Of a DNA stretch of 64,000 nucleotides, positions 1 through 8,414 are shown one piece after another. The position numbers and the translations under genes were made by a program. How positions within the stretch are numbered: the stretch's first letter is position 1; each line of letters opens with the position of its first letter. The notes beneath the pieces were generated by a model. That model was not told where the DNA came from. It saw nothing but the letters and a program-made list of their open reading frames with translations, and did no database searches. Source of the DNA: Bacteroidetes bacterium UBA6221 (GTDB taxonomy: Bacteria > Bacteroidota > Bacteroidia > Chitinophagales > Chitinophagaceae); contig DISB01000016.1 in assembly GCA_002421685.1 (NCBI GenBank), positions 323,775 through 387,774 of the forward strand, read 5' to 3'.

Positions 1-40
1 GTCACGGCGGAGGTCGCGGGTTCGAGTCCCGTCCGGTCCG
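1..40 (+). tRNA. tRNA-Asp (GTC), 3' part only
   Basis: Only the 3' half lies in the window. It starts at the anticodon GTC (1-3), followed by A37 and C38, the anticodon-stem 3' strand, a short variable loop, the T arm with loop TTCGAGT (21-27), the acceptor 3' strand CCGGTCC and a G discriminator at base 40. The G discriminator and the GTCAC loop match bacterial tRNA-Asp. CCA is not encoded (the next bases are CAA), so the tail would be added by the CCA-adding enzyme. The D arm and 5' acceptor strand lie left of the window. Confidence 0.88.
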
Positions 41-42
41 CA

Positions 43-73
43 AGAGGCTCTTGAGAAATCAAGGGCCTTTTTG
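43..73 (+). terminator. Intrinsic terminator behind tRNA-Asp
   Basis: A 10-bp stem, 45-54 against 59-68 with one G-U pair, is closed by the tetraloop GAAA (55-58) and followed by a run of T. It sits directly behind the tRNA and should end its transcript before the ClC gene. Confidence 0.75.
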
Positions 74-197
74 CTTTATGGGATAAATGCGCAATGATAT
101 TCCAATGACCACGCACAAGTCAACGGTATGCGTGAAAACATTACAACAATTTTAATTTTAATAGACATTTAACCGGCAGAGCCCTTTCAGGATATAT

Positions 198-205
198 TAT
201 CTTTG
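198..205 (+). promoter_or_regulatory. Bacteroidota -7 box for the ClC gene
   Basis: TATCTTTG matches the TAnnTTTG consensus of the Bacteroidota housekeeping sigma factor. It lies 50 bases ahead of the ClC start codon. Confidence 0.55.
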
Positions 206-255
206 CAGTCCCCTTAGGTTTTACGAGAGCCTTAAATCCACCCAACAAACGACTT

Positions 256-2133
256 ATGGCAGAATCCAGGTTTATTCGAAAAATACGAAATGCTATTCCT
301 ATCTCAACGTCTTTAGGCAACGTTGCCGTTATCGGCGGAGACAAGAGCTTTAATACCAAAAGACTGTTATTCCTCAGCTTGCAGGCAATTATCAACGCCG
401 TGTTTATAGGGTTTATTGCAAAACTGCTTGTCGCACTTATCAACCTTATAACAAACATTTCGTTTTACGGCAGAATATCCTTTGAAGAAAGTTCACCGAC
501 CCACAACAACCTCGGCTTACTTGTTATATTAGTACCCATTATTGGCGCAATAATCGTTGGCCTTATCGCGAAGTTTGGTTCTGCCGCCGTCAGGGGCCAT
601 GGTATTCCCGAGGCTATGGAGCAGATATTGACAAATGAGAGCAGAATCAAACCGGTTATTACGTTTCTCAAACCTGTTTCCGCAGCTATTTCCATAGGCA
701 CCGGCGGGCCCTTCGGTTCAGAAGGGCCAATCATCGCTACGGGTAGTGCGTTCGGTTCTGTTGCAGGACAGATAATGCGCATCACTGCCAACGAACGCAA
801 GATATTGCTGGCCGCAGGTGCCACGGCGGGTATGTCTGCCATATTCGGTACCCCGGTCGCTGCTGTGCTTTTAGCTATAGAGCTACTTTTGTTTGAATTC
901 TCGCCGCGCGCTGTTATACCCGTAGCACTGGCATGTGCCACAGGCGCAGCTATGCACTTTGTACTTTTTGGTACTGAACCTGTCTTCGCTATGCCCTCCA
1001 TTCCTGAGCCCACAAGCATGGCCATGGTCATTTATATTGCTTTAGGAGTAGTGATGGGCATTGCTGCGGTGGCCGTATCAAAAAGCATTTACTGGATAGA
1101 AGATAAATTTGAACTGCTGCCAATCCACTGGATGTGGTGGCCGGCAATAGGTGCGGTTGCGGTTGGTGTCATAGGGTACTTCGCCCCGCTTACTCTGGGA
1201 GTTGGTTACAGTAATATCACCTACCTGCTTACCGGGGATGTTTCTATTCAGATCGCCCTTTCACTCTGCCTGTTGAAATTCCTCTCATGGGCCATCTCGC
1301 TGGGTAGTGGCACTTCCGGCGGAACCCTGGCACCGTTGCTCACCATTGGCGGGGCGCTCGGCGCCCTGCTGGGTATGCTCACACTGTCGTTGTTTCCGCA
1401 TAGCGATATTAATATGGCTACCTTCGCACTGGTAGGCATGGCAGCCATGTTCGCAGGAGCTTCACGCGCATTACTCACATCTATCCTATTCGCCCTCGAA
1501 ACCACTATGCAACCGCACGGTATGTTGCCGCTGTTAGGTGCCTGCACTGCCGCATATTTCGTTTCATTCTTACTGATGAAAGGCAGTATCATGACCGAAA
1601 AAATACAACGCCGCGGTGTGGTGGCGCCGGACTCTTATGAACCTGATATATTGCAAAGAATAACGGTGCAACAGGTGATGAACAGCACCCCGCATATCCT
1701 TAGCGTGGACAATACAGTAAAGGAAGCCCGGGAATGGATAAAAGATAACAACAGCCACCAGGGGTTATCTACTGCATTTGTAATTGCCGATGACAGCTAC
1801 CATTTGCAGGGCGTAGTAAGCAGGGAAGATATATTCAGTAAAAGCCACGATGACTCAGCTGTCACTGCAATAGCGAAGAAAGATAAAACTTATGTACACG
1901 GCGATGCCCGCCTGTCCACTGCTGTCGACTTACTGGACAAGCAAGGGTTGGACATTCTGCCCGTTGTGGACGACAACCATATTGTCTTAGGCATATTGAC
2001 GCATCGCGAAATTTTTGCGGCGTATAGCAAGCGCAGGCAAGAGGATGAAATTGCACCTACACACATTTCGCTAAAATACCAGGGTGCACGGCTGATAGCG
2101 AAAGGCCGCCAACTATATACCAACAAAAAATAG
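256..2133 (+). CDS. ClC-family chloride channel/transporter with C-terminal CBS pair
   Basis: Integral inner-membrane protein of 625 residues that moves chloride, possibly in exchange for protons. The ClC selectivity motifs are visible: GHGIP near residues 114-118, GSEGP near 153-157 with the gating glutamate, and GTSGGTLAP near 352-360. About ten hydrophobic segments fill residues 35-450. Two CBS domains follow (about 472-615), which in this family bind adenine nucleotides and regulate transport. The second ion-path position, a glutamate in exchangers and often changed in channels, was not assigned by eye, so channel versus antiporter stays open. The ATG at 256 fits the homologous N terminus and lies behind a TATCTTTG box. 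The gene stands alone between a tRNA terminator and an SPFH gene. Confidence 0.93.
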   Translation: MAESRFIRKIRNAIPISTSLGNVAVIGGDKSFNTKRLLFLSLQAIINAVFIGFIAKLLVALINLITNISFYGRISFEESSPTHNNLGLLVILVPIIGAIIVGLIAKFGSAAVRGHGIPEAMEQILTNESRIKPVITFLKPVSAAISIGTGGPFGSEGPIIATGSAFGSVAGQIMRITANERKILLAAGATAGMSAIFGTPVAAVLLAIELLLFEFSPRAVIPVALACATGAAMHFVLFGTEPVFAMPSIPEPTSMAMVIYIALGVVMGIAAVAVSKSIYWIEDKFELLPIHWMWWPAIGAVAVGVIGYFAPLTLGVGYSNITYLLTGDVSIQIALSLCLLKFLSWAISLGSGTSGGTLAPLLTIGGALGALLGMLTLSLFPHSDINMATFALVGMAAMFAGASRALLTSILFALETTMQPHGMLPLLGACTAAYFVSFLLMKGSIMTEKIQRRGVVAPDSYEPDILQRITVQQVMNSTPHILSVDNTVKEAREWIKDNNSHQGLSTAFVIADDSYHLQGVVSREDIFSKSHDDSAVTAIAKKDKTYVHGDARLSTAVDLLDKQGLDILPVVDDNHIVLGILTHREIFAAYSKRRQEDEIAPTHISLKYQGARLIAKGRQLYTNKK

Positions 2134-2209
2134 AAGGTACCTTACCTGTCTATTTTTTAGCTTTTTGCCCACGGGATTTATACTTTTGACATATAAAAGC
2201 TGGTAACCT

Positions 2210-3124
2210 ATGGGATTTGCTGTATTGGGCATTATTATTTTATTCGTTTCCTTTATCATGGGCAAGGCCGGGCCCGAATTCCGCAAGTTAGTACCGTTTA
2301 TAAAAGGGGCCAGGATGCTGGGGCTGATACTTATTTTGCTCGGCGCGCTTACAGCCAGCATCGTACAGATAGACGCAGGATATATAGGCGTAAAAAAACT
2401 CTTTGGCAAGGTACAGAAATCGGTACTGCCCAGCGGCCTGCACATGGTCAATCCGCTGATGGAAATAATAGAGGTGGACATACGCACCATGAACTATACT
2501 ATGAGCGGCATGACCGACGAAGGCCGCCAGAGCCAGGACGATGCCATACATACCCTGTCGGCAGATGGACTGGAAGTGACTATTGACCTGACGGTACTAT
2601 ACCGGGTTATACCTTCGGACGCGCCGAGGTTGATAGCGCAGATAGGCCTGGACTATGAAGACAAGGTAGTACGCCCTATAGCACGCACTATGATACGAGA
2701 CAACGCGGTGTATTACGATGCTGTTGCCTTGTACTCAACCAAGCGCGATGAATTCCAGAACAGGATACATAATAGTATAGAAAAGGAATTTAAAAAGCGG
2801 GGCCTGGTGGTAGAAAACCTGCTGATAAGAAACATCAGCCTGCCGGCATCTGTTAAACAAGCGATAGAGCAGAAGATAAATGCAGAGCAGGAAGCGCAGA
2901 AAATGCAATTCGTATTACAAAAGGAAAAACAGGAGGCGGAAAGAAAACGCGTAGAAGCGCAGGGTATAGCAGACTATCAACGTATTATCAGCACCAACCT
3001 GACGGATAAACAACTGCAATACGAACAGATAAAAGCCATCAAAGAACTGGCCACCTCCCAAAACTCGAAGATAGTGCTGATGGGCAGCGGCAAAGATGGC
3101 AATATCATACTGGATGCAAAATAG
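2210..3124 (+). CDS. SPFH/prohibitin-family membrane protein
   Basis: A 304-residue band-7 protein. Two hydrophobic segments lie at the N terminus (about 3-18 and 37-55), followed by the SPFH domain (about 60-210) and a charged coiled-coil-like stretch rich in Glu, Gln and Lys (about 220-260). SPFH proteins form large membrane-anchored ring assemblies and often control membrane proteases or membrane order; the bacterial target here cannot be read from sequence. The gene is followed 18 bases later by an RsiV-like lipoprotein gene, so the two may be cotranscribed. The match to the prohibitin subgroup is good through motifs such as GLDYEDKVVRPIAR. Confidence 0.9.
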   Translation: MGFAVLGIIILFVSFIMGKAGPEFRKLVPFIKGARMLGLILILLGALTASIVQIDAGYIGVKKLFGKVQKSVLPSGLHMVNPLMEIIEVDIRTMNYTMSGMTDEGRQSQDDAIHTLSADGLEVTIDLTVLYRVIPSDAPRLIAQIGLDYEDKVVRPIARTMIRDNAVYYDAVALYSTKRDEFQNRIHNSIEKEFKKRGLVVENLLIRNISLPASVKQAIEQKINAEQEAQKMQFVLQKEKQEAERKRVEAQGIADYQRIISTNLTDKQLQYEQIKAIKELATSQNSKIVLMGSGKDGNIILDAK

Positions 3125-3142
3125 AGAGGGCCTGACGACCGT

Positions 3143-4318
3143 ATGACGAAAACCGGACTATTACTGATTATTGTACTTTCCTTTTACGCATGTGGGGAAG
3201 AGAAGCCGCCCCTGACCGTCCATCAGCAGGCAATAAAAGAAGAGGGGTTTGCCCCGGACACGCTATGTGGTGAATACCGGCGTTATACCGGCACGGTGGC
3301 TGGGCAGCCGGTTGTATTGCACTATATGCAATACGGCAGTACTGTTACCTGCCAATATTACTACGAAAGCCAGGGAAAGAATATCCACTTGTACAATACC
3401 ACTGATAACCCACATGATAACCCGCTGTTGCTGGCAGAGCAGCCTGAAACCGAAAGGAAAGAAGACCCGGCTACATGGCGTGTTAGTTTTGAAGGCGATA
3501 GCCTGAAAGGTGAATGGATAAGCGGAGACGGGGCAATCACGCACCCCATTCTGTTGAAAGAAGACTATACCGGCGGCGCTATTCCCTTCAGTATAGTTTG
3601 TATGAACGACAGTATGCGTTTTACCGACGACAGGCCCGGACCATATGCCTCAACGGCATACCAGGTATTACTGCCGGCGGGCAACGATGAAACGACCCGG
3701 TTTGTGCGCGCCGTGATATACACACGCATAGGCTGCGACAGTATAAACGGCGATGATATAAAAAGCTGCCTGGACGTTTTGAAAACAAAATACTTCGCCG
3801 ACTACAGCGACGTAAGCGAAGAAGAAAGAAAACTCCTGGAAGCAAACAGCCAGGCCTTCAACTGGAGCGAGCAAACCAACTTCTGGGTAGTGTATAACAC
3901 CGACGGCATGGTAGTGTTGAACCATCACATATATGCCTATACAGGCGGGGCGCATGGCAATTATTCAAGCGACTATATATGCATTGATGCCGTCAATAAA
4001 AAACTGTTGCAACTGCACGAAATACTGCAGCCGGACACCTCGCGGCTGGTAAAGTTATTAGAAGAAGAAGCAAGGGAACTGTACGAAGTGCAAGACGATC
4101 TGCCCCTCACAGCCAATATGCTGACCGATGAACTGTATATACCCGAACAATATTATTTCAGCAACAAAGGGATTACGTTTGTATATGGCATCTACGAAGT
4201 AGCGCCTTACGTAGATGGTGAAATCAGCCTGTTTATCCCATACAACAAAATCATGGGTATGCTAACACCATATTTCAAACAAAGGATGAAACTGGAACAG
4301 GTAGCTGTAAACAAATAG
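3143..4318 (+). CDS. Lipoprotein with RsiV-like DUF3298 domain
   Basis: A 391-residue predicted lipoprotein. The N terminus is a short signal peptide ending in a lipobox with the acceptor Cys near residue 17 (FYACGE). The C-terminal half carries the DUF3298/RsiV-type fold signature: YTGGAHGNY near 270 and a closing segment EVAPYVDGEISLFIPY. In Gram-positive bacteria this domain sits in anti-sigma factors and deacetylases; in Bacteroidota it is common in envelope lipoproteins of unknown function. The N-terminal half resembles nothing I recognise. It lies between the SPFH gene (18-base gap) and the YfiT-like gene (3-base gap), so it is probably inside an operon. Confidence 0.75.
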   Translation: MTKTGLLLIIVLSFYACGEEKPPLTVHQQAIKEEGFAPDTLCGEYRRYTGTVAGQPVVLHYMQYGSTVTCQYYYESQGKNIHLYNTTDNPHDNPLLLAEQPETERKEDPATWRVSFEGDSLKGEWISGDGAITHPILLKEDYTGGAIPFSIVCMNDSMRFTDDRPGPYASTAYQVLLPAGNDETTRFVRAVIYTRIGCDSINGDDIKSCLDVLKTKYFADYSDVSEEERKLLEANSQAFNWSEQTNFWVVYNTDGMVVLNHHIYAYTGGAHGNYSSDYICIDAVNKKLLQLHEILQPDTSRLVKLLEEEARELYEVQDDLPLTANMLTDELYIPEQYYFSNKGITFVYGIYEVAPYVDGEISLFIPYNKIMGMLTPYFKQRMKLEQVAVNK

Positions 4319-4321
4319 AAA

Positions 4322-4858
4322 ATGGACTCACTGGAACAAATAAAATACCCCATAGGCCGCTATAAAGCGCCAACAGAATTTACACCCCAACTTATCAACG
4401 GGTGGATAGCAGCTATAGAAGCACTGCCATCGTGGCTGGACCCCTGCATTGAGAACCTGGACGAGGCGCAACTGGAGACACCCTACCGCGATGGGGGCTG
4501 GAATGCGAGGCAGGTCATTCACCACCTGGCAGATAGCCATATGAATGCCTACATCAGGCTGAAACTGGCATTGACCGAGGATAACCCGGTGGTAAAGCCC
4601 TACGATGAAAACTTATGGTCGGAACTATATGATGTTAAAGCCGTCCCGGTAAATATATCCATTACCCTGCTGCATGCCCTGCACAGGCGGTGGTCCGTCC
4701 TACTGCACAGCCTGGCAAATGAGGACTGGGAACGCACCTACTATCACCCCGAGCAAAAGAAGAACGTACCTATCTGGCAGATGACCGCCCTCTACGCCTG
4801 GCATGGCAGGCATCATATGGAGCAAATACGCGGATTGAGAGAAAGAATGGGCTGGTAA
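4322..4858 (+). CDS. YfiT/BstA-type DinB-fold metal-dependent hydrolase
   Basis: A 178-residue cytosolic protein of the DinB four-helix-bundle superfamily, closest in pattern to the YfiT/BstA (bacillithiol transferase-like) group. The metal-binding histidines are in place: His67/His68 in QVIHHLADSH, and His161 with His164/165 in the C-terminal WHGRHHMEQI. Conserved family text includes YPIGRY at the N terminus and PYDENLWSEL in the middle. These enzymes use a nickel or zinc ion for thiol-transfer or amide hydrolysis; the actual substrate here is unknown. The start codon lies 3 bases after the stop of the preceding lipoprotein gene, which supports cotranscription. Confidence 0.85.
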   Translation: MDSLEQIKYPIGRYKAPTEFTPQLINGWIAAIEALPSWLDPCIENLDEAQLETPYRDGGWNARQVIHHLADSHMNAYIRLKLALTEDNPVVKPYDENLWSELYDVKAVPVNISITLLHALHRRWSVLLHSLANEDWERTYYHPEQKKNVPIWQMTALYAWHGRHHMEQIRGLRERMGW

Positions 4859-4910
4859 GACGTTTTTGAGTTTTAGGCAGTAACTTAGCCGTGCACAAAA
4901 GCTTATATCT

Positions 4911-5369
4911 ATGTTGACCGGTATTCAGCACTTACACAATTTTCTTCGTTGGTTTATCCTGCTGTTCGCTCTGTGGACAATCATCAGAACAATAGGTGGC
5001 CTGGGCGGGGGCAAGCAATTTACCAAAGCAGACAAACGCCCTGCTATGCTGCTGATGATAACCGCCGATATACAGTTGCTGCTGGGCCTTGTGTTGTATA
5101 TAGGCAAAGACTGGTTCAAAGTATTGACAAGTGGCGGGTTTATGAGCGTCCCGGCTTCCCGTTTCTGGGCTATGGAGCATATGCTGGGTATGCTTATAGG
5201 CATCATACTGATACATATCGGTTACAGCGCTGTAAAAAAGGATATTCCCGATACCGCTAAGTTCAAAAAGGTATTCTGGTTTACGCTGATAGCGCTTATT
5301 GTTATCCTTATCACCATACCCTGGCCGTTCCGCGAGGTGGTAGGACGCCCCTTATTTCCTGGCATGTAA
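4911..5369 (+). CDS. Four-helix membrane protein, unknown function
   Basis: A 152-residue protein with four hydrophobic segments (about 8-30, 45-63, 85-105, 120-140). The N-terminal HNFLRW motif and the small size resemble a family found across Bacteroidota that is sometimes labelled cytochrome b-like, but I see no paired heme-ligand pattern that would prove it. It is followed 6 bases later by the acyltransferase gene, which suggests an operon. No function should be assigned from sequence alone. Confidence 0.7.
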   Translation: MLTGIQHLHNFLRWFILLFALWTIIRTIGGLGGGKQFTKADKRPAMLLMITADIQLLLGLVLYIGKDWFKVLTSGGFMSVPASRFWAMEHMLGMLIGIILIHIGYSAVKKDIPDTAKFKKVFWFTLIALIVILITIPWPFREVVGRPLFPGM

Positions 5370-5375
5370 ACAGGT

Positions 5376-6110
5376 ATGACAGGCAAACTATTACAACCGG
5401 TCTATTTAGCCTGGGTGATTCTTACATTCCTGGTATGCCTGCTGGCTGCGTTTCCCGTTATGTTCGTGGTTGGCCTTTGGGATAAAGCATGGGCCCGGAA
5501 AATAATCTGGTATATAGTGCACTACTGGGCCACAGGCTGGTTGTTCTGTATGGGGATGCCGCTACGCCGTATCGGCAAACGCCCTGGCAGGGAGAAATAT
5601 GTGTATGTCGCCAACCATATTTCGTACCTGGACCCGGTAGTTATCTACGCTGCTATCCCCTACTATTTCCGCACATTGGCCAAAAAAGAAATGGCGAAGA
5701 TACCGGTGTTCGGGTACATATATAAGCAGATAGCCATATTGGTAGACCGCACCAGCACAGAAAGCCGGGCCAAAAGCATGCGGCTGATGTGGCGGGCCCT
5801 CAAACACGAGTGTAACATAGCCGTCTTTCCCGAAGGCACCTTTAACGAAAGCGGCAGACCCCTGAAAGAATTTTATGACGGGGCCTTCAGGCTGGCCATT
5901 AATACGCAAACGCCGGTGCTGCCAATGGTTTTTCCCGACACAGTGCACAGGTGGCCCTACAACACGACCCTGGGGTTGAAGCCCGGCAGGAACAGGGTAA
6001 TATACCTGGAACCTGTGCCGACCGCCGGCATGACCCTGAGGGAGCTGCCGGCACTGAAAGAGACAGTACATAAACGGATGGAAGAAGCCCTGGTGCAATA
6101 CAGCGCCTGA
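5376..6110 (+). CDS. 1-acyl-sn-glycerol-3-phosphate acyltransferase (PlsC family)
   Basis: A 244-residue membrane-associated lysophospholipid acyltransferase. The N terminus holds a hydrophobic anchor (about 10-33). The catalytic HX4D box is NHISYLD with His81 and Asp86, and the glycerophosphate-binding FPEGT is at 151-155. PlsC transfers an acyl group to lysophosphatidate to form phosphatidate; related family members acylate other lipids such as ornithine lipids, so the exact acceptor is inferred. The gene starts 6 bases after the four-helix membrane protein and ends 55 bases before ychF, which has its own promoter. Confidence 0.88.
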   Translation: MTGKLLQPVYLAWVILTFLVCLLAAFPVMFVVGLWDKAWARKIIWYIVHYWATGWLFCMGMPLRRIGKRPGREKYVYVANHISYLDPVVIYAAIPYYFRTLAKKEMAKIPVFGYIYKQIAILVDRTSTESRAKSMRLMWRALKHECNIAVFPEGTFNESGRPLKEFYDGAFRLAINTQTPVLPMVFPDTVHRWPYNTTLGLKPGRNRVIYLEPVPTAGMTLRELPALKETVHKRMEEALVQYSA

Positions 6111-6138
6111 TACGTCGCCATAAGTCGCCGGAAGAACT

Positions 6139-6146
6139 TACCTTTG
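6139..6146 (+). promoter_or_regulatory. Bacteroidota -7 box for ychF
   Basis: TACCTTTG, a full match to TAnnTTTG, lies 19 bases ahead of the ychF start codon. Confidence 0.6.
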
Positions 6147-6165
6147 CGCAAATTTTTCAGAACAA

Positions 6166-7263
6166 ATGGCATTACAGGCAGGTATAGTAGGCTTACCCAA
6201 CGTAGGTAAATCAACATTGTTCAACGCGGTGAGCAACAGCGCCAAGGCGCAGGCCTCGAATTACCGTTTTTGTACCATAGAGCCCAACGTAGGACAAGTT
6301 GACGTACCCGACGAGCGATTAGACAAACTGGCTGAACTGGTGAAGCCCCAGCGCATACTACCCACTACCATCGAGTTTGTAGATATAGCCGGCCTGGTGA
6401 AGGGCGCCAGCAAGGGTGAAGGCCTGGGCAATAAGTTCCTGGCCAACATACGCGAGGTAGATGCCATAGTGCACGTAATACGCTGCTTTGAAGACGAGAA
6501 CGTGCTGCGCGAAGAAGGCGATATCAATCCCGTAAGCGACAAAGAGATAATAGACACCGAGCTGCAACTGAAAGACCTGGACAGCGTGGAAAGAAAGATG
6601 CAGCGCTATGAGAAGATAGCCAAAAACGACCCCAAGGCCAAACGTGTGTATGATGTGCTGAAGCAATGCCACGAGCACCTGCTGCAGGGCAAAAACATAC
6701 GCGGCCTGCAACTGGAAGGCGAGGATAAAGAGGCGATAGCCGACCTGTTCCTGCTGACGGCTAAGCCGGTGCTGTATGTGGCGAATGTGGATGAAGCATC
6801 TATGCTTACAGGCAATAGGTTTTCGGAAGCGCTGGTGACCGCAGTAAAGGAAGAAGGCGCCGAGGTGATCGTCATGAACAACAACATTGAAGCACAGATA
6901 TCAGAGATGGAATCTGCCGAAGACAAGGCCATGTTCCTGCAAGAATACGGGCTGACTGAGCCCGGCCTGAACAGGCTGATACGCGCTACCTACAAACTAC
7001 TGAACCTTATTACTTACTTCACCGCGGGCGTGCAGGAAGTACGGGCATGGACAATACAAAGGGGTTGGAAAGCCCCGCAGGCAGCCGGTGTTATCCATAC
7101 CGATTTTGAGAAAGGTTTCATCAAGGCCGAAACCATCGGTTACGACGACTACGTGACCTACGGCAGTGAAGCCGCCTGCCGCGAAAATGGCAAGCTGCGC
7201 ATTGAGGGCAAGGAATACATCGTGAAGGATGGCGATGTGATGCACTTCCGGTTCAATGTATAA
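6166..7263 (+). CDS. ychF: Redox-regulated ribosome-binding ATPase YchF
   Basis: A 365-residue Obg/TRAFAC-class P-loop protein. The G1 motif GLPNVGKST is at residues 8-16 and the G3 region is VDIAGLVKGASKGEGLGNKF. The lysine-poor NxxE-type G4 (NVDEA, about 209-213) is typical for YchF and goes with ATP rather than GTP preference. The C-terminal TGS-like domain is present (about 280-365). YchF binds ribosomes and influences translation and stress responses. Length agrees with the family (about 363-365). It has its own TAnnTTTG promoter and ends at a bidirectional terminator shared with clpP. Confidence 0.96.
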   Translation: MALQAGIVGLPNVGKSTLFNAVSNSAKAQASNYRFCTIEPNVGQVDVPDERLDKLAELVKPQRILPTTIEFVDIAGLVKGASKGEGLGNKFLANIREVDAIVHVIRCFEDENVLREEGDINPVSDKEIIDTELQLKDLDSVERKMQRYEKIAKNDPKAKRVYDVLKQCHEHLLQGKNIRGLQLEGEDKEAIADLFLLTAKPVLYVANVDEASMLTGNRFSEALVTAVKEEGAEVIVMNNNIEAQISEMESAEDKAMFLQEYGLTEPGLNRLIRATYKLLNLITYFTAGVQEVRAWTIQRGWKAPQAAGVIHTDFEKGFIKAETIGYDDYVTYGSEAACRENGKLRIEGKEYIVKDGDVMHFRFNV

Positions 7264-7283
7264 GCTTTAGATTTTTTTTACAT

Positions 7284-7316
7284 AAAAAAGACGCCGCATT
7301 ATCACGGCGTCTTTTT
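7284..7316. terminator. Bidirectional terminator between ychF and clpP
   Basis: GACGCCG (7290-7296) pairs with CGGCGTC (7305-7311) around an 8-base loop. The stem is flanked by A6 on the left and T5 on the right, so it can terminate transcripts from both convergent genes. Confidence 0.85.
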
Positions 7317-7338
7317 CTATAACTGTGAAAACCCCTTA

Positions 7339-8049
7339 TTATTTCTTCTCTTCGCCGTTATTCGTCTTGCGCGGATTGCGTTCCAGCACTTCGTCCACCA
7401 TACCGTAGTCCTTGGCTTCCTGGGCTGTCATCCAGTAGTCGCGGTCGCTGTCTTTTTCCACTTTCGCCAGTTTTTGCCCGCTATGGTCGGCTATTATCTC
7501 GTAAAGTTCCTTTTTCAGCTTCAGTATCTCGCGGGCTGTTATTTCTATATCGCTGGCCTGGCCTTCCGCACCGCCCAACGGCTGGTGTATCATGATGCGG
7601 CTATGCTTCAGCGCCGTACGCTTGCCCTTGGTACCGGCACACATCAGCACGGCAGCCATAGAAGCCGCTATGCCCGTGCATATGGTAGATACGTCGGGGT
7701 TGATGATCTGCATGGTATCGTACATGCCCAGGCCTGCATATACGCTGCCGCCGGGACTGTTGATGTACATCTGCACATCGCGGTTGCGGTCGGTGCTCTC
7801 CAGGAAGAGCAACTGGGCGGTAACCACGTTGGCCACATAGTCGTTGATAGGTTCTCCCAGGAAGATGATGCGGTCCATCATCAAGCGCGAGAATACGTCC
7901 ATAGACGCCACGTTCAGCGGGCGTTCTTCTATGATGTATGGTGTTAGTGCGTTGGGATTCTTAATAAGTGAAGATGTATAGCTATCTACCGTGAGGCTGC
8001 TGATGCCGTGGTGTTTGATAGCGTATTTGCGAAATTCATTTCTGTCCAT
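7339..8049 (-). CDS. clpP: ATP-dependent Clp protease proteolytic subunit
   Basis: A 236-residue serine peptidase, the proteolytic chamber of Clp. The catalytic triad is visible: Ser130 in GIAASMAAV, His155 in IMIHQPLGG, and Asp204 in DRDYWM. The N terminus (about 1-40) is longer than the E. coli mature form and probably contains a propeptide. Partner ATPases (ClpX, ClpC) are not in the window; in many bacteria clpX follows clpP, but here clpP ends at the ychF terminator. The near-match box TATCTTTA (8107-8114, minus strand) may be its promoter. Confidence 0.96.
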   Translation of the reverse strand: MDRNEFRKYAIKHHGISSLTVDSYTSSLIKNPNALTPYIIEERPLNVASMDVFSRLMMDRIIFLGEPINDYVANVVTAQLLFLESTDRNRDVQMYINSPGGSVYAGLGMYDTMQIINPDVSTICTGIAASMAAVLMCAGTKGKRTALKHSRIMIHQPLGGAEGQASDIEITAREILKLKKELYEIIADHSGQKLAKVEKDSDRDYWMTAQEAKDYGMVDEVLERNPRKTNNGEEKK

Positions 8050-8414
8050 ATTATTTGTTTTAAGTTGCTGATTACTAAATTATTCTTCACAATTATCAGT
8101 CCAGCGTAAAGATAATGCCATAAAGGCAGATTTTTGCGGGTGATTAATGATTGGTGATTTATGAATTATGATTGTCTTGCCTGAACTATGATTAGCAAAT
8201 GATTAGGTGAATACTATGATTTTTACCGGGTGGTCCCAAATCATAGCCCATCAAATAATTATATAAATCATAGTTTAGGACAAAACAGGGGGTAGTCCAA
8301 ACGCAGAAACCAGCCAAATATTGTTCATTTTTTACGTTAACATGATTTTTAACAGTTGCAAGCCTTTGTTAATAACTTGGTTTATACTATATTGCAGGTA
8401 GAAAATATTGACTC
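8050..8414. other. 365-base intergenic region between divergent clpP and a T9SS cargo gene
   Basis: It holds the clpP upstream region on the left, a nested inverted-repeat element of ATGATT/AATCAT units in the middle (8180-8279), and an AT-rich stretch leading to the gene at 8415. No ORF or RNA gene was recognised. Confidence 0.7.
8180..8279. repeat. REP-like nested inverted repeat
   Basis: The outer arms are 8180-8193 and 8266-8279 (CTGAACTATGATT against AATCATAGTTTAG, one G-U pair). Inside, CTATGATTT (8214-8222) pairs with AAATCATAG (8238-8246) around a GC-rich loop. Further ATGATT or TGATTA units lie between the left arms. The sequence pattern is like short intergenic repeats common in Bacteroidota genomes; whether it is multicopy in this genome cannot be told from one window. 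Confidence 0.65.

Noticed and set aside
465..1031. Long open frame on the minus strand inside the ClC gene
   Set aside because: It runs opposite to a gene with clear ClC motifs, has no domain of its own, and is explained by codon bias of the real gene.
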